Shown: positions 35,934-44,553 of the stretch, in pieces
How the letters are laid out: every line of letters starts with the position of its first letter
Numbering within the stretch: the first letter of the stretch is position 1
NCBI GenBank assembly: GCA_965227745.1
Contig: OZ245769.1
Span: forward strand, 434,001 to 498,000
Origin: GAS368 sp965227745
GTDB taxonomy: Bacteria > Verrucomicrobiota > Verrucomicrobiia > Opitutales > Opitutaceae
DNA length: 64,000 bases
Reading direction: 5' to 3'
Program-made: the position numbers and the translations under genes
The notes under the pieces: model-generated
Told to the model about the DNA's origin: nothing
Database searches by the model: none
What the model saw: only the letters and a program-made list of their open reading frames with translations

Positions 35934-37114
35934 GAATCGCCCTCTCCACTTCCGTCATCCAACGCGGACGCTCCGGCGTCGGGCAATACGTCCTCTCGCT
36001 CACCCGCGCCTTGCTGCCGATGGCGCAACGGCACGAGTTCACCCTCTACGTATTGGAGGATGACCTGCCGCTGTTCGAATTCGCCGCAAGCGCAATGCGC
36101 TTGGTGCCGGTGCCGGAGCGTTATCGGCCCGCCATCAAGAACATCGTCTGGCATCAAACCCAATTGCCGAAGCTGGTGAAGAAAGACGGCGTCGAGGTCC
36201 TGCACATTCCCAGCTATCGGAGAATGCTTTTTCCGAAACCCTGCGCGCTCGTTGCAACCATCCACGATCTCGCGCCATTTGAGCTGGCCGGAAAATATGA
36301 CTGGGCCCGGATGTTTTACGGTCGCGTCGTGGCCCGCCAACTCGCGCACCGGCAAGACGAGATCGTCGCCGTGAGCCAGCTCACCGCGAATGGACTGTCC
36401 AAGTACTTTCGCCTTCCTCCGGATCGAGTGACCGTAATCCCCAACGGCCTCGATCACGACGTGTTTTTCCCCACGCGCGATGAATCGGCCGAGCGCGCGC
36501 TGTGCGCCGCCAAAGGCGTAACCTTTCCTTATTTCCTCTACGTCGCGCGCCTGGAGCATCCGGCGAAGAATCACGTGCGGCTCATCGAGGCATTCAATCG
36601 ATTCAAGGCCTCGACCCAGTCGCCCTGGCAACTCGTCTTGGGCGGCAGCGACTGGCACGGGGCGGAAACGATTCACGCGGCTGTCAACGCCTCGCCCTAT
36701 GCCCGCGACATCGTGCGGCTCGGCTTTGTTTCTTCGGCTGACTTGCCCAAGTGGTATCGTGCCGCCGGCGCGATGGTGTTTCCCTCGCTCTTCGAAGGCT
36801 TCGGACTCCCGCCTATCGAGGCGATGGCCTGTGGTTGTCCGGTACTCTCCTCGACGAGTGGGGCGCTGGGCGAGACGGTCGCCGGCGCCGCGGGGGTATT
36901 AGAACCGCTGGATGTTTCGCAAATGCAGGCACAGCTCGCGCGGGCGGCGGCTGATCCCGCGTGGCGCGAGGATCTGCGGAGTCGCGGGCTGATTCGCGCG
37001 GCGCGGTTCGATTGGCGCCAGACAGCCGTAGCCACGCTCTCGGTCTACGACCGCGCCCTCCAGCGCTCCCGCCGCACCGTGCTCCAGCCTTCGCGTTCCG
37101 CGGTCGCTCCGTGA
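35930..37114 (+). CDS. GT4-family glycosyltransferase
   Basis: A 394-residue GT-B enzyme. The N-terminal Rossmann half has RSGVGQYVLSLTRALL and VEVLHIPSYR; the C-terminal half has FLYVARLEHPAKNH and the retaining-GT4 Glu-x7-Glu motif in FPSLFEGFGLPPIEAMACG. Such enzymes transfer sugars from NDP-sugars during exopolysaccharide repeat-unit assembly. The start overlaps the stop of the WecG-STAS gene, indicating translational coupling, and signalling genes follow after 45 bases. Donor and acceptor cannot be read from the sequence. Confidence 0.9.
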   Translation: MRIALSTSVIQRGRSGVGQYVLSLTRALLPMAQRHEFTLYVLEDDLPLFEFAASAMRLVPVPERYRPAIKNIVWHQTQLPKLVKKDGVEVLHIPSYRRMLFPKPCALVATIHDLAPFELAGKYDWARMFYGRVVARQLAHRQDEIVAVSQLTANGLSKYFRLPPDRVTVIPNGLDHDVFFPTRDESAERALCAAKGVTFPYFLYVARLEHPAKNHVRLIEAFNRFKASTQSPWQLVLGGSDWHGAETIHAAVNASPYARDIVRLGFVSSADLPKWYRAAGAMVFPSLFEGFGLPPIEAMACGCPVLSSTSGALGETVAGAAGVLEPLDVSQMQAQLARAAADPAWREDLRSRGLIRAARFDWRQTAVATLSVYDRALQRSRRTVLQPSRSAVAP

Positions 37115-37159
37115 TTTTCCCGCCCTTGCCACGTAAATTTTAGAACCACGCCCGTTCCG

Positions 37160-37966
37160 ATGAAAAAGACGATCGAGAAAGAAGACCTGATCCAAAAACT
37201 GGTCACCGACGAAGCCCGCCGCCTGAACGCGGACCTCGAAAGGCGCTACGAAGAGCGCCTCCGCGAATCGCAGGAAGTCCAATCCGAAATGGAGGCCTTT
37301 ACGTACAGTATCTCGCATGCGCTGCGCGCCCCGCTCATCCATATCGGAGGCTTCGTCGACCTCATGGTGGAACACTCCAATGGTGGTCTCGATGACAAGA
37401 GTCGGCACTATCTCCGCACGATCGCCGCCTCCACGTATCGAATGGGTCGCATGATCGACGACTTGCTTCTGCTCACCCGAGTCAGCCGCGCAGAAATGCA
37501 TCGCGTTTCGCTCGATTTGGAGGCGGTCGTCCGTGAAGTGATGGACGAACTTCGCCAGATGACAGCCGGGCATCGCGTCGTATGGAGCATCGACGCGCTG
37601 CCGACGATAGAGGCCGACCCTAGCCTGATGCGCGAGGTCATGACGCAACTCATGGCGAATGCCATCAAGTTTTCCGCTTCGCGCGATGAATCCCGCATCA
37701 CCATCGCCGCGCAGCGAGGGGAGGGGGAGACGATTGTATCGGTCGCCGACAACGGCGTGGGCTTCGATATGAAATATCAAGACCAGTTGTTCGGTGTCTT
37801 TCAGCGTCTGCACGCCAGTTCTGAGTTTGATGGCAGTGGCGTGGGTTTGGCGCGTGTGCGGCGTATCATCCAGCGTCACGGTGGCCGCACCTGGGCCGAG
37901 GCAGCGCCGGGGCGGGGCGCCACCTTCTTCTTCTCGCTGCCTGATGTAGCTCCGCCGACGCCATGA
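37160..37966 (+). CDS. Short soluble histidine kinase (phytochrome-type core)
   Basis: A 268-residue kinase that is essentially just the core. A charged coiled coil (1-45) leads to the His box SISHALRAPLIHIGGF with H53; the usual Asp after His is Ala here. The ATPase domain has LMANAIKFS, DNGVGFD, QLFGVFQRLH and GSGVGLARVRRII, closest to the phytochrome/bacteriophytochrome-associated subgroup. It has no sensor domain, so an associated protein must provide input. The stop overlaps the start of the receiver gene (ATGA), so the two are a pair inside the exopolysaccharide operon. Confidence 0.9.
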   Translation: MKKTIEKEDLIQKLVTDEARRLNADLERRYEERLRESQEVQSEMEAFTYSISHALRAPLIHIGGFVDLMVEHSNGGLDDKSRHYLRTIAASTYRMGRMIDDLLLLTRVSRAEMHRVSLDLEAVVREVMDELRQMTAGHRVVWSIDALPTIEADPSLMREVMTQLMANAIKFSASRDESRITIAAQRGEGETIVSVADNGVGFDMKYQDQLFGVFQRLHASSEFDGSGVGLARVRRIIQRHGGRTWAEAAPGRGATFFFSLPDVAPPTP

Positions 37967-38421
37967 CGACGAAGCCTTACGCCCTGCTGGTGGAAGATGA
38001 TGCGGGGATCGCTGACCTCATCGCAGCGATTCTATCTGCGCGCGAGCCGCGCATGCACATCGAGCACGTCTCCAGCGGCGAAGAGGCTTTGCATTTTTTG
38101 CGTTCTCACGGCCCGTATGACGGTCGCGAAGATCGAGCACCGGCTGCCATATTTTTGGATCTCGAGATGCCGCGAATGAACGGACTGGAGCTATTGCGCG
38201 AAGTGAAAGCCGATGCTAAGCTGAAATACCTCCCGGTAATCATTCTGGCCGGCTCCCTGAACGACAAGAAAGTCGAGCGCTGCTACGAACTAGGAGCCAA
38301 TGCGTTTGTCGTTAAGCCGGTTAACTATCCGCAATTTGCCGAGTTTATCCGAACCATCACCACATTTTGGCTGACCATGAACCATATTCCCAGAGCCTCT
38401 CTGGCGGCCCACCGCACGTGA
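37963..38421 (+). CDS. Single-domain response regulator (Rcp1-like)
   Basis: A 152-residue stand-alone receiver with LLVEDDAGI at the start, the phospho-Asp in AIFLDLEMPRMNG, and the Lys in FVVKPVNYPQF. The long loop after strand 2 (EHVSSGEEALHFLRSHGPYD) is typical of the Rcp1 type that partners phytochrome-like kinases, matching the overlapping upstream gene. No output domain, so it acts through protein contact or as a phosphorelay link. The extension after residue 135 has no clear fold. Confidence 0.95.
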   Translation: MTTKPYALLVEDDAGIADLIAAILSAREPRMHIEHVSSGEEALHFLRSHGPYDGREDRAPAAIFLDLEMPRMNGLELLREVKADAKLKYLPVIILAGSLNDKKVERCYELGANAFVVKPVNYPQFAEFIRTITTFWLTMNHIPRASLAAHRT

Positions 38422-38427
38422 AGGAGG
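38421..38427 (+). promoter_or_regulatory. Strong ribosome binding site for the receiver-kinase gene
   Basis: AAGGAGG ends five bases before the ATG at 38433. It decides the start of the next gene against an open frame that extends back to 38367 inside the receiver gene, and is the clearest Shine-Dalgarno sequence I noticed in the window. Confidence 0.8.
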
Positions 38428-38432
38428 AAATC

Positions 38433-39626
38433 ATGGATATTCCTGCCAGCTCTTCTCATGCCGCGGTCGGCATGATGTTTCTTGATGTCGATAAGCGGGT
38501 GCGCGACGAGTTGCGGCCCTCACCGGTCGTGGGCGGCCTACGGGTTCTAATGATCGAGGATAGCGCGCCGGACGTCGAGCTGACCGAGTACACCTTGCGG
38601 GAGGCAGGCTTGGACTTTTCCGTCGTAGCCGTAGATCGGCGGGACCTTTTTGAGCGAGAGCTCATTCGTCAGCCCCCGGACCTGATTCTCGCAGATTTTT
38701 CTTTGCCCGGTTTCGATGGGCGTGAAGCGTTGGATCTAGCGCGTCAACGCCTTCCGAACACGCCGTTTATTTTTGTCAGTGGAGTGCTGGGTGAGGAAGT
38801 GGCCATCGAGCTATTGAAACGAGGGGCGACGGATTACGTCCTCAAAACCCATCTCACTCGGCTTGGCCCAGCCGTTCATCGTGCCTTGCGAGAAGCCCGT
38901 GAGCGCCGCGAGCGCCAACAAGCGGAAGAAAAGCTTCGTAGTTCGCACGAGCAGCTTCGGGCGCTCACCAATCACTTACATTCGGTCCGTGAGGAAGAGC
39001 GCACGAGGATCGCCCGCCAAGTCCACGATGAACTCGGGCAAGCCCTGACGGGCCTCAAGCTCGACCTCTCCTGGCTCTCGGGCAAATTGCGCGGGGCGCG
39101 GGGCCTCCAGCGTAAAATCAAGGGCATGACGACCCACATCGACGAGACGATCAACACCGTCCGTCGGATCGCCACCGATCTTCGCCCCGGCGTGCTGGAT
39201 AGCCTTGGCCTGGTGGCCGCTGTCGAGTGGCAGGCCGGGGAATTTCAACAACGGACCCGGATACCCTGTGCCGTTTCGATCGATGTCGCGGAGACTACCC
39301 TCGATCCTGAGTTCACCACGGTGTGCTTCCGCATTTTTCAGGAGACGCTGACCAACATCATCCGCCATGCCCAAGCCACCCAAGTCGAGGTGCGTTTGAC
39401 TCAGTCGGATGGATTTCTCGTGCTCACGGTTCGCGACAATGGCCGCGGGATCTCCGAGCGAGATATCACCGCACGAGCGATCGGCCTGATCGGGATGAAG
39501 GAGCGAGCGGCCCAAGTGGGCGGTGAGGTTTTCTTTTTTGGGCTGCCGTCGCACGGCACCACGGTCACGCTGCGGGTGCCTTTGCCCGGCGATCAAGCTT
39601 CGCACAGCGCGCGGAATCACTTATGA
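38433..39626 (+). CDS. Receiver-histidine kinase (NarX-type core)
   Basis: A 397-residue protein. A receiver (about 32-150) has LMIEDSAPDVELTEYTL, the phospho-Asp in DLILADFSLPGFDG and DYVLKTHLTRL. A coiled coil leads to HisKA_3 with RTRIARQVHDELGQALTGL (phosphorylated His). The ATPase domain has RIFQETLTNIIRHAQAT, VRDNGRGI and GLIGMKERAAQVGG. The receiver input lets it be switched by an upstream kinase such as the one at 37160. The start is fixed by the AAGGAGG at 38421-38427. It overlaps the LuxR-type regulator gene by ATGA. Confidence 0.95.
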   Translation: MDIPASSSHAAVGMMFLDVDKRVRDELRPSPVVGGLRVLMIEDSAPDVELTEYTLREAGLDFSVVAVDRRDLFERELIRQPPDLILADFSLPGFDGREALDLARQRLPNTPFIFVSGVLGEEVAIELLKRGATDYVLKTHLTRLGPAVHRALREARERRERQQAEEKLRSSHEQLRALTNHLHSVREEERTRIARQVHDELGQALTGLKLDLSWLSGKLRGARGLQRKIKGMTTHIDETINTVRRIATDLRPGVLDSLGLVAAVEWQAGEFQQRTRIPCAVSIDVAETTLDPEFTTVCFRIFQETLTNIIRHAQATQVEVRLTQSDGFLVLTVRDNGRGISERDITARAIGLIGMKERAAQVGGEVFFFGLPSHGTTVTLRVPLPGDQASHSARNHL

Positions 39627-40297
39627 AAATTCTCATCGCAGACGATCACGCTGTGGTGCGATCGGGCATCAAGCAGATCCTCGCTGACGCTTTTAAAAAA
39701 GCCACGTTTACGGAGGCCGCCAATGGCCAGCAGGCCCTCGATCTCGTGTGGGCGGAACATTTTGATATCGCGGTGCTGGATGTGAGCATGCCTGGCTTGA
39801 CCGGCCTCGACGTCCTTAAAGCCATCAAACAGGAGAAGCCGACACTGCCCGTTGTCATGTTGAGCATGCATCCGGAGGATCAGTTTGCGGTGCGCCTCTT
39901 GAAGGCGGGCGCATCGGGCTACATGACCAAGGAGAGCGCCCCAGCGGAGTTGGTCGGTGCTGTGCGCAAAGCCATGAGCGGTGGCCGCTACGTGAGCCCG
40001 GCCTTGGCCGAGAAAATGGCCGAATTCATCGGGACGGACATCCAGACATTACCCCATGAACGTCTCTCTGACCGCGAGTTTCTCATTTTGCGCCTGATCG
40101 CCTCGGGCAAGCCCGTCGGCACTATCGCCCGCGAGTTGGGGTTGAGTGTGAAGACAGTCAGCACCTACCGGGCGCGGCTGTTGCAGAAAATGGGCCTGCA
40201 TAACAACGCCGAACTCGTGCATTACGCCTTCCAGCATCAACTCGTGGTTCACCGCGCGAGCGATATGGGCGTAGGGTCGTTGGTACCTTTGAAGTAG
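39623..40297 (+). CDS. NarL/FixJ-type response regulator in the exopolysaccharide operon
   Basis: A 224-residue regulator. The receiver has ILIADDHAVVRSGIKQIL, the phospho-Asp in DIAVLDVSMPGLTGLDVL, and GYMTKESAP. The LuxR-type domain has LSDREFLILRLIASG and IARELGLSVKTVSTYRARLL. It is coupled by overlap to the receiver-kinase and followed 86 bases later by the polysaccharide export gene, so it may regulate this operon or the secreted enzymes downstream. The target sequence is unknown; the TCTGA-N8-TCAGA elements at 44487 and 47526 are candidates. Confidence 0.95.
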   Translation: MKILIADDHAVVRSGIKQILADAFKKATFTEAANGQQALDLVWAEHFDIAVLDVSMPGLTGLDVLKAIKQEKPTLPVVMLSMHPEDQFAVRLLKAGASGYMTKESAPAELVGAVRKAMSGGRYVSPALAEKMAEFIGTDIQTLPHERLSDREFLILRLIASGKPVGTIARELGLSVKTVSTYRARLLQKMGLHNNAELVHYAFQHQLVVHRASDMGVGSLVPLK

Positions 40298-40383
40298 GGC
40301 CAGACCCCATCTCGTCGAGGGAGCCGATGTCTCCCGGGCGGTTCCAATGGGAGGTCCAGCGTCATGTGAGCGCTGGCGTTTTT

Positions 40384-43317
40384 ATGAACGAAACCACTGG
40401 TCGCTCTTCCCCTTCAACACCCTTCGATACTTGGGCCGTACTTGATTTCTGGCTCCGGCGCTGGCCATGGCTGGTGCTTTGGACCGTGCTCTTCGCCACC
40501 GGCGCGGCCCTGCTCGCGCGTTACCAATGGGGCAAGAGCTACACCGCGACGTCGCAACTGATCCACTACGCGCCGAGCGCCGTGGAGGACTCCTACCGGC
40601 CGCGCGACATTTCGGCGCCGAGCCTCGTCGTCATGCTCCAGTCGGCCAGCCTTTTTGAGAAGGTGGGGGCGATGCAGCAGCCCCCGCTCACGGCGAAGCA
40701 ACTGGCACGCCGGCTCCAGCTCACCCTCGATCGTAATAACGATATCGCCACAGTGACGGCTGAGGGCGAAGACCGGGAAGCGACTGTCGCCTTGGTTAAC
40801 CAATTTTCCGCCGCCGCCATCGACTACACGCAGTTCTTGCAAAAGCAGGAGGCCGTCGCGGCCACTGAGTCGGTCAAACAGCAGCTCAGACAAGTGGAAG
40901 AAGAGCTGACGGCGTCACGCACAGCAGTTCCCAAGGAATCCGCCGCCACCGTCGCAGCGCTCGCGGCGGTTCCTGAGCCCGAGGTAGCTCCCTTGCCCCC
41001 CAGCGATCTGCCGCAGCGACTTCAGGCGGCTCGCGATAAACTCGATGAGTTGCTGGTCGGCTATACCGACGCTCATCCGCTCGTGCGCGAGCAACGCGCT
41101 CGGGTTGCGACATTGGAAGACGCTTCCAAGCGGGCCGCAGCAGCGGCAGCGGCTGCGCCTACCGGCAAGTCTCGGTCGACGACCGTCACTCAAGCTCCAA
41201 CGTTCTACGGTCGGGTCACGCCCGAGGAAGTCGCGATGGGCGAGCGTCTCCGGACCCTAGAGGGAAGCCGCGCGTTATTGATTCAACGCCAGCGCGCGCT
41301 GCAGCCGTTTGTCGATCAACCGCCCGGTTATTTTCGCGTGCTGATGCCCGCTACCGCCGCGCGCGCCATCGAGCACGGGCATCGTCTTGAGATGCTGCTT
41401 TGCGGCATCCTCGGAGCGTTTTTCGGCCTGGGCCTTTCCGCCGGTCAGATTCTGCTTTCTGAATTTTTGGACAACCGCATCAAGACTCGCGCCGATGTGC
41501 GCCGCGTCACTCGGCTGCCCCTCCTAGCCACGCTGGGCGATCTGAAGCAGCAGAGCCCAGCCGATGTCGAACAGTGGGCCTTCCGCGCTTGGACGGCACT
41601 ACAGAGCCGCTTGAGCCTGACGCCCAATCACGGCATGGTGTGCGGTGTCACGTCGGCCCATACCGGCGACGGTCGCTCTACGTGGATTAATTTGCTGGGT
41701 AGTGCCGCCAGTGCTTGCGGCTTCCGTGTATTGACGATCACGGCGCAACCTTCACCGGCCATCGCTGCTGAGCTCGCCCGTCGCGAAAAGCTCCCCACGC
41801 CCCACGGCACCACTCCGCCGATCAGCGAGGCCGAACTCGCGGTGAATGCGAATATCCTCACCTCGCCGGGTCAAATCACCGAGCGCCTCGCGAACATCGA
41901 AAACGCCCCCGCCGTTAACATCCCGCTCCCCGGTTGGGTGTGGAATCTCGAGCGCCGCAAGCAATGGCAGACCGCCCTCGAGGTCTGGCGCAACATCGAG
42001 AACGTGGTCATCTTCGTCGAGCTCCCGCCAGCTTCCGTCTCGGAGACGGTACTGCTTGCGGAAAATATCCCGAATCTTCTGTGGCTCGTGGATAGCAACA
42101 AGTCGGATGCGGCTGAGACTCACACGGTCCTCGAAACGCTTCGCCACGCTCGATGCAACCTGGTCGGCGCCGTCCTGAATCGCGAGCGCGCCACGCCGCT
42201 ACGCGGACGTTTTAGCCGGTGGATGGGCGCGACGGCGGCGCTGTTTTTACCGCTGACATTGAGTCTTTTGGCCACGGCTCCGAGCGCCAATGCGGCGGAG
42301 GCCGCAGTCTCGCCGCAGCCGGCAGGTTTGAGCCAGCCCACCGATACTCCTCCGCCGACTGCGACAGAAACGCCCGGTGGCGCGCAAACATTCTCAGTCG
42401 TTGCTCCCGGGCAGCGCAGCGCGTGGCAGCAAAAGCTCACGCTCGGGCCCGGCGACATTCTCAGTTTTCACGTCTTCGGTGCCCCCGAATTGACCCGCGA
42501 GGAAGTGCCGATCGGCCCTGATGGCCGCATCTCCTACCTGGAGGCGGAAAACGTCATGGCCGCTGGCCTGACGGTGGACGAACTGCGGACGAAGCTGGAT
42601 GAAGAACTCGGCAAGTTTCGGCGGGCTCCGCAGTCCTTCGTCACGCCCATCGCCTATCGGAGCAAGAAATACTATGTGCTCGGCAGCACGGTGCAGAAGG
42701 GCGTCTTTCCGCTCGATCGGCCAATCACCGTGATCGAGGCCGTGGCCCGCGCGCGCGGGTTTGAAACCGCCTCTTCGGGCGGTGCTTCCGGTGAGAGCAC
42801 GGATTTTTCGCGCAGCTTCGTGGGGCGCGGTGGCAAACGGTTGCCGGTCGATCTCGAAAAATTGTTTGTGCAGGGGGACTTGTCTCAAAATGTCGCGCTT
42901 GAGCCCGACGACTATCTCTACTTCCCCTCCGGAGCGGGTGGCCAGGTGTATGTCTTGGGTGAGGTTCGCACCCCCGGTGCGGCGCCGTGCGACGGCTCGA
43001 CGAGCGTACTCTCAGTGCTAGCGGCCCGCGGCGGTTTCTCCGATCGCGCGTGGGTGCAGCGCGTGTTGGTGGTGCGTGGCTCGTTGGAGCGTCCGCAAAC
43101 CTTCAAGATCGATATCGGCGGCGCGCTCACGGGTGATGCCGTTAACTTTGCGTTGAAGCCTGGTGATCTCGTCTACGTGAGTGCTCGTCCGTGGATCCGC
43201 GCCGAGGAACTGCTTGATCGCGCGGCCAGTGCCTTCGTCGAGTCCGCCGTCATCACGTGGACCGGAATTCACGTTGGTCCGTCCACTTCTTCGCCCACCA
43301 ATTCTACGACGCCATGA
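40384..43317 (+). CDS. Wzz-like chain-length protein with kinase-like domain fused to a Wza-like export domain
   Basis: A 977-residue protein. Residues 1-365 are a PCP/Wzz region: TM1 at about 22-45 (WPWLVLWTVLFATGAALL), a periplasmic coiled coil, and TM2 at about 336-360 (LLCGILGAFFGLGLSAG). Residues about 380-600 resemble a BY-kinase fold, but the P-loop reads TSAHTGDGRST with R431 where Lys is expected, so it is probably inactive. A third hydrophobic stretch with a signal-peptide-like end (MGATAALFLPLTLSLLATAP, then SANAAEA) begins at residue 614. Residues about 685-977 are a polysaccharide export domain (LGPGDILSFHVFG, YYVLGSTVQKGVFPLD) with SLBB-type repeats. The predicted topology is consistent. 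An internal ATG at 42223 could also start a separate export protein. Confidence 0.85.
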   Translation: MNETTGRSSPSTPFDTWAVLDFWLRRWPWLVLWTVLFATGAALLARYQWGKSYTATSQLIHYAPSAVEDSYRPRDISAPSLVVMLQSASLFEKVGAMQQPPLTAKQLARRLQLTLDRNNDIATVTAEGEDREATVALVNQFSAAAIDYTQFLQKQEAVAATESVKQQLRQVEEELTASRTAVPKESAATVAALAAVPEPEVAPLPPSDLPQRLQAARDKLDELLVGYTDAHPLVREQRARVATLEDASKRAAAAAAAAPTGKSRSTTVTQAPTFYGRVTPEEVAMGERLRTLEGSRALLIQRQRALQPFVDQPPGYFRVLMPATAARAIEHGHRLEMLLCGILGAFFGLGLSAGQILLSEFLDNRIKTRADVRRVTRLPLLATLGDLKQQSPADVEQWAFRAWTALQSRLSLTPNHGMVCGVTSAHTGDGRSTWINLLGSAASACGFRVLTITAQPSPAIAAELARREKLPTPHGTTPPISEAELAVNANILTSPGQITERLANIENAPAVNIPLPGWVWNLERRKQWQTALEVWRNIENVVIFVELPPASVSETVLLAENIPNLLWLVDSNKSDAAETHTVLETLRHARCNLVGAVLNRERATPLRGRFSRWMGATAALFLPLTLSLLATAPSANAAEAAVSPQPAGLSQPTDTPPPTATETPGGAQTFSVVAPGQRSAWQQKLTLGPGDILSFHVFGAPELTREEVPIGPDGRISYLEAENVMAAGLTVDELRTKLDEELGKFRRAPQSFVTPIAYRSKKYYVLGSTVQKGVFPLDRPITVIEAVARARGFETASSGGASGESTDFSRSFVGRGGKRLPVDLEKLFVQGDLSQNVALEPDDYLYFPSGAGGQVYVLGEVRTPGAAPCDGSTSVLSVLAARGGFSDRAWVQRVLVVRGSLERPQTFKIDIGGALTGDAVNFALKPGDLVYVSARPWIRAEELLDRAASAFVESAVITWTGIHVGPSTSSPTNSTTP

Positions 43318-44432
43318 AATATCCACTTCACTCGTTGGCCGCCCTCTCGGTGGCTGCGGTCCTTTTCTCGGGCTGTCAAAATACCCCCGTTCCAATTGTA
43401 AGGCAGGGAGCTTCCCCAGGATTCGCTTCCACGGCGGCAACCGGCATGGTCTCGGTTGCGCCCGAGCAAGCGCTCGACGCCGCATTGCTTAAACCCGGAA
43501 CCGATATTTTTCGCCTAGGCCCTGGCGACAAACTCGAGATCGAGGTCATGGGCGACGCCAATACGCGCGCTACCACCACCATCGGCCCGGATGGCAAAAT
43601 CTACTATTACATTCTGCCGGGGGTCGATGTCTGGGGTCTGACGCTCAGCGAAGCACGCGAACGTATCAGCCAAGGGTTGCAGCGCTATCTGCGCGAAAAG
43701 CCCGCCGTGGCAATTTCGCTTCGTTCGGTGGCCAGTCAGCGGGTGTGGGTACTGGGCCGAATTAACACCCCCGGGGTTTACACCCTTGGTGGGCCTACGA
43801 CCCTGCTCGACGCCATCGCGCAGGGCGGGGGATTGGCCGCAGCGGGGCCAGGGGCCGGCCTCTCGGCCGGGCTCACACCCGCCGCGATGAGCGGGGGAGG
43901 CGGGGAGTCTGCGGACCTTTCCCGCGCTTTTGTGATTCGTCAGGGGAAGATGCTGCCGGTGGACTTTCAAAAGCTGCTGCGTGAGGGCGATCTCTCGCAG
44001 AACATCTACCTGCAATCGGATGATTTCATCTTTCTCCCGTCGATGCGCACGGCGGAGATTCACGTCCTCGGCGCTGTATCGCGTCCTCAATCGCAAAAAA
44101 TGTCGGGTGCACTCACGGTTGCCCAAGCAGTCGCGATGTGCGGCGGCACCGCTCCTGACGCGTACGTCTCGAATGTCGCGATTTTGCGGGGTTCTCTCAC
44201 GCAGCCGCAGATCGCCGTTATCGATCTTGGCAGCATCGTGCACGGCAAGACGCCTGATATTCGCCTCGAGCCCGGCGACATCGTTTACGTGCCCTACACT
44301 CCGTATCGGACTCTCAATCGGTACGTGAATTTGATTTTGGATACGTTTGCCCGCACGGTCGGCGTCAATGCCGGAGCGCACGCGGCGGGAGGCAACGTTT
44401 CGCCGGTTGGTGTAAATGTATCACTGCGATAA
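43314..44432 (+). CDS. Wza-like polysaccharide export lipoprotein (SLBB)
   Basis: A 372-residue protein starting at the ATG that overlaps the previous stop (ATGA). The signal peptide ends in a lipobox LFSGC with the lipidated Cys at position 21. The Poly_export domain follows (FRLGPGDKLEIEVMG, IGPDGKIYYYILPGVDVWGL), then SLBB motifs (VWVLGRINTPGVYTLGG, IHVLGAVSRPQSQKMSG). Such lipoproteins form the outer-membrane exit channel for capsule or exopolysaccharide. It pairs with the upstream fusion that already carries a second export domain. Last gene of the 34731-44432 operon. Confidence 0.95.
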   Translation: MKYPLHSLAALSVAAVLFSGCQNTPVPIVRQGASPGFASTAATGMVSVAPEQALDAALLKPGTDIFRLGPGDKLEIEVMGDANTRATTTIGPDGKIYYYILPGVDVWGLTLSEARERISQGLQRYLREKPAVAISLRSVASQRVWVLGRINTPGVYTLGGPTTLLDAIAQGGGLAAAGPGAGLSAGLTPAAMSGGGGESADLSRAFVIRQGKMLPVDFQKLLREGDLSQNIYLQSDDFIFLPSMRTAEIHVLGAVSRPQSQKMSGALTVAQAVAMCGGTAPDAYVSNVAILRGSLTQPQIAVIDLGSIVHGKTPDIRLEPGDIVYVPYTPYRTLNRYVNLILDTFARTVGVNAGAHAAGGNVSPVGVNVSLR

Positions 44433-44451
44433 TCTTGGGCCATCGGCCCGG

Positions 44452-44504
44452 TGTCAGACAAACACTGACAGGGAGCGTAGTCATCATCTGACGTCACTAT
44501 CAGA
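44452..44504 (+). promoter_or_regulatory. Shared upstream elements: TGTCAGACAAACACTGACAG and TCTGA-N8-TCAGA
   Basis: Element A (44452-44471) and element B (TCTGA at 44487-44491, TCAGA at 44500-44504) lie upstream of the FnIII/C25-like gene. Both recur upstream of the first GH9 gene (47445-47463 and 47526-47543). In each case element B ends about 48-50 bases before the start codon. They look like a shared operator or activator site. Confidence 0.55.
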
Positions 44505-44553
44505 CGGCGGCGGATAGTAGGAATTTGTCGTCTCTGGCACTCTTGTCGCTGCA

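Noticed and set aside
44535..44549. A sigma-54-like promoter, TGGCAC-N5-TCGC.
   Set aside because: Only one mismatch to consensus, but the predicted transcription start would fall at or after the start codon of the gene, so I do not list it as a promoter.
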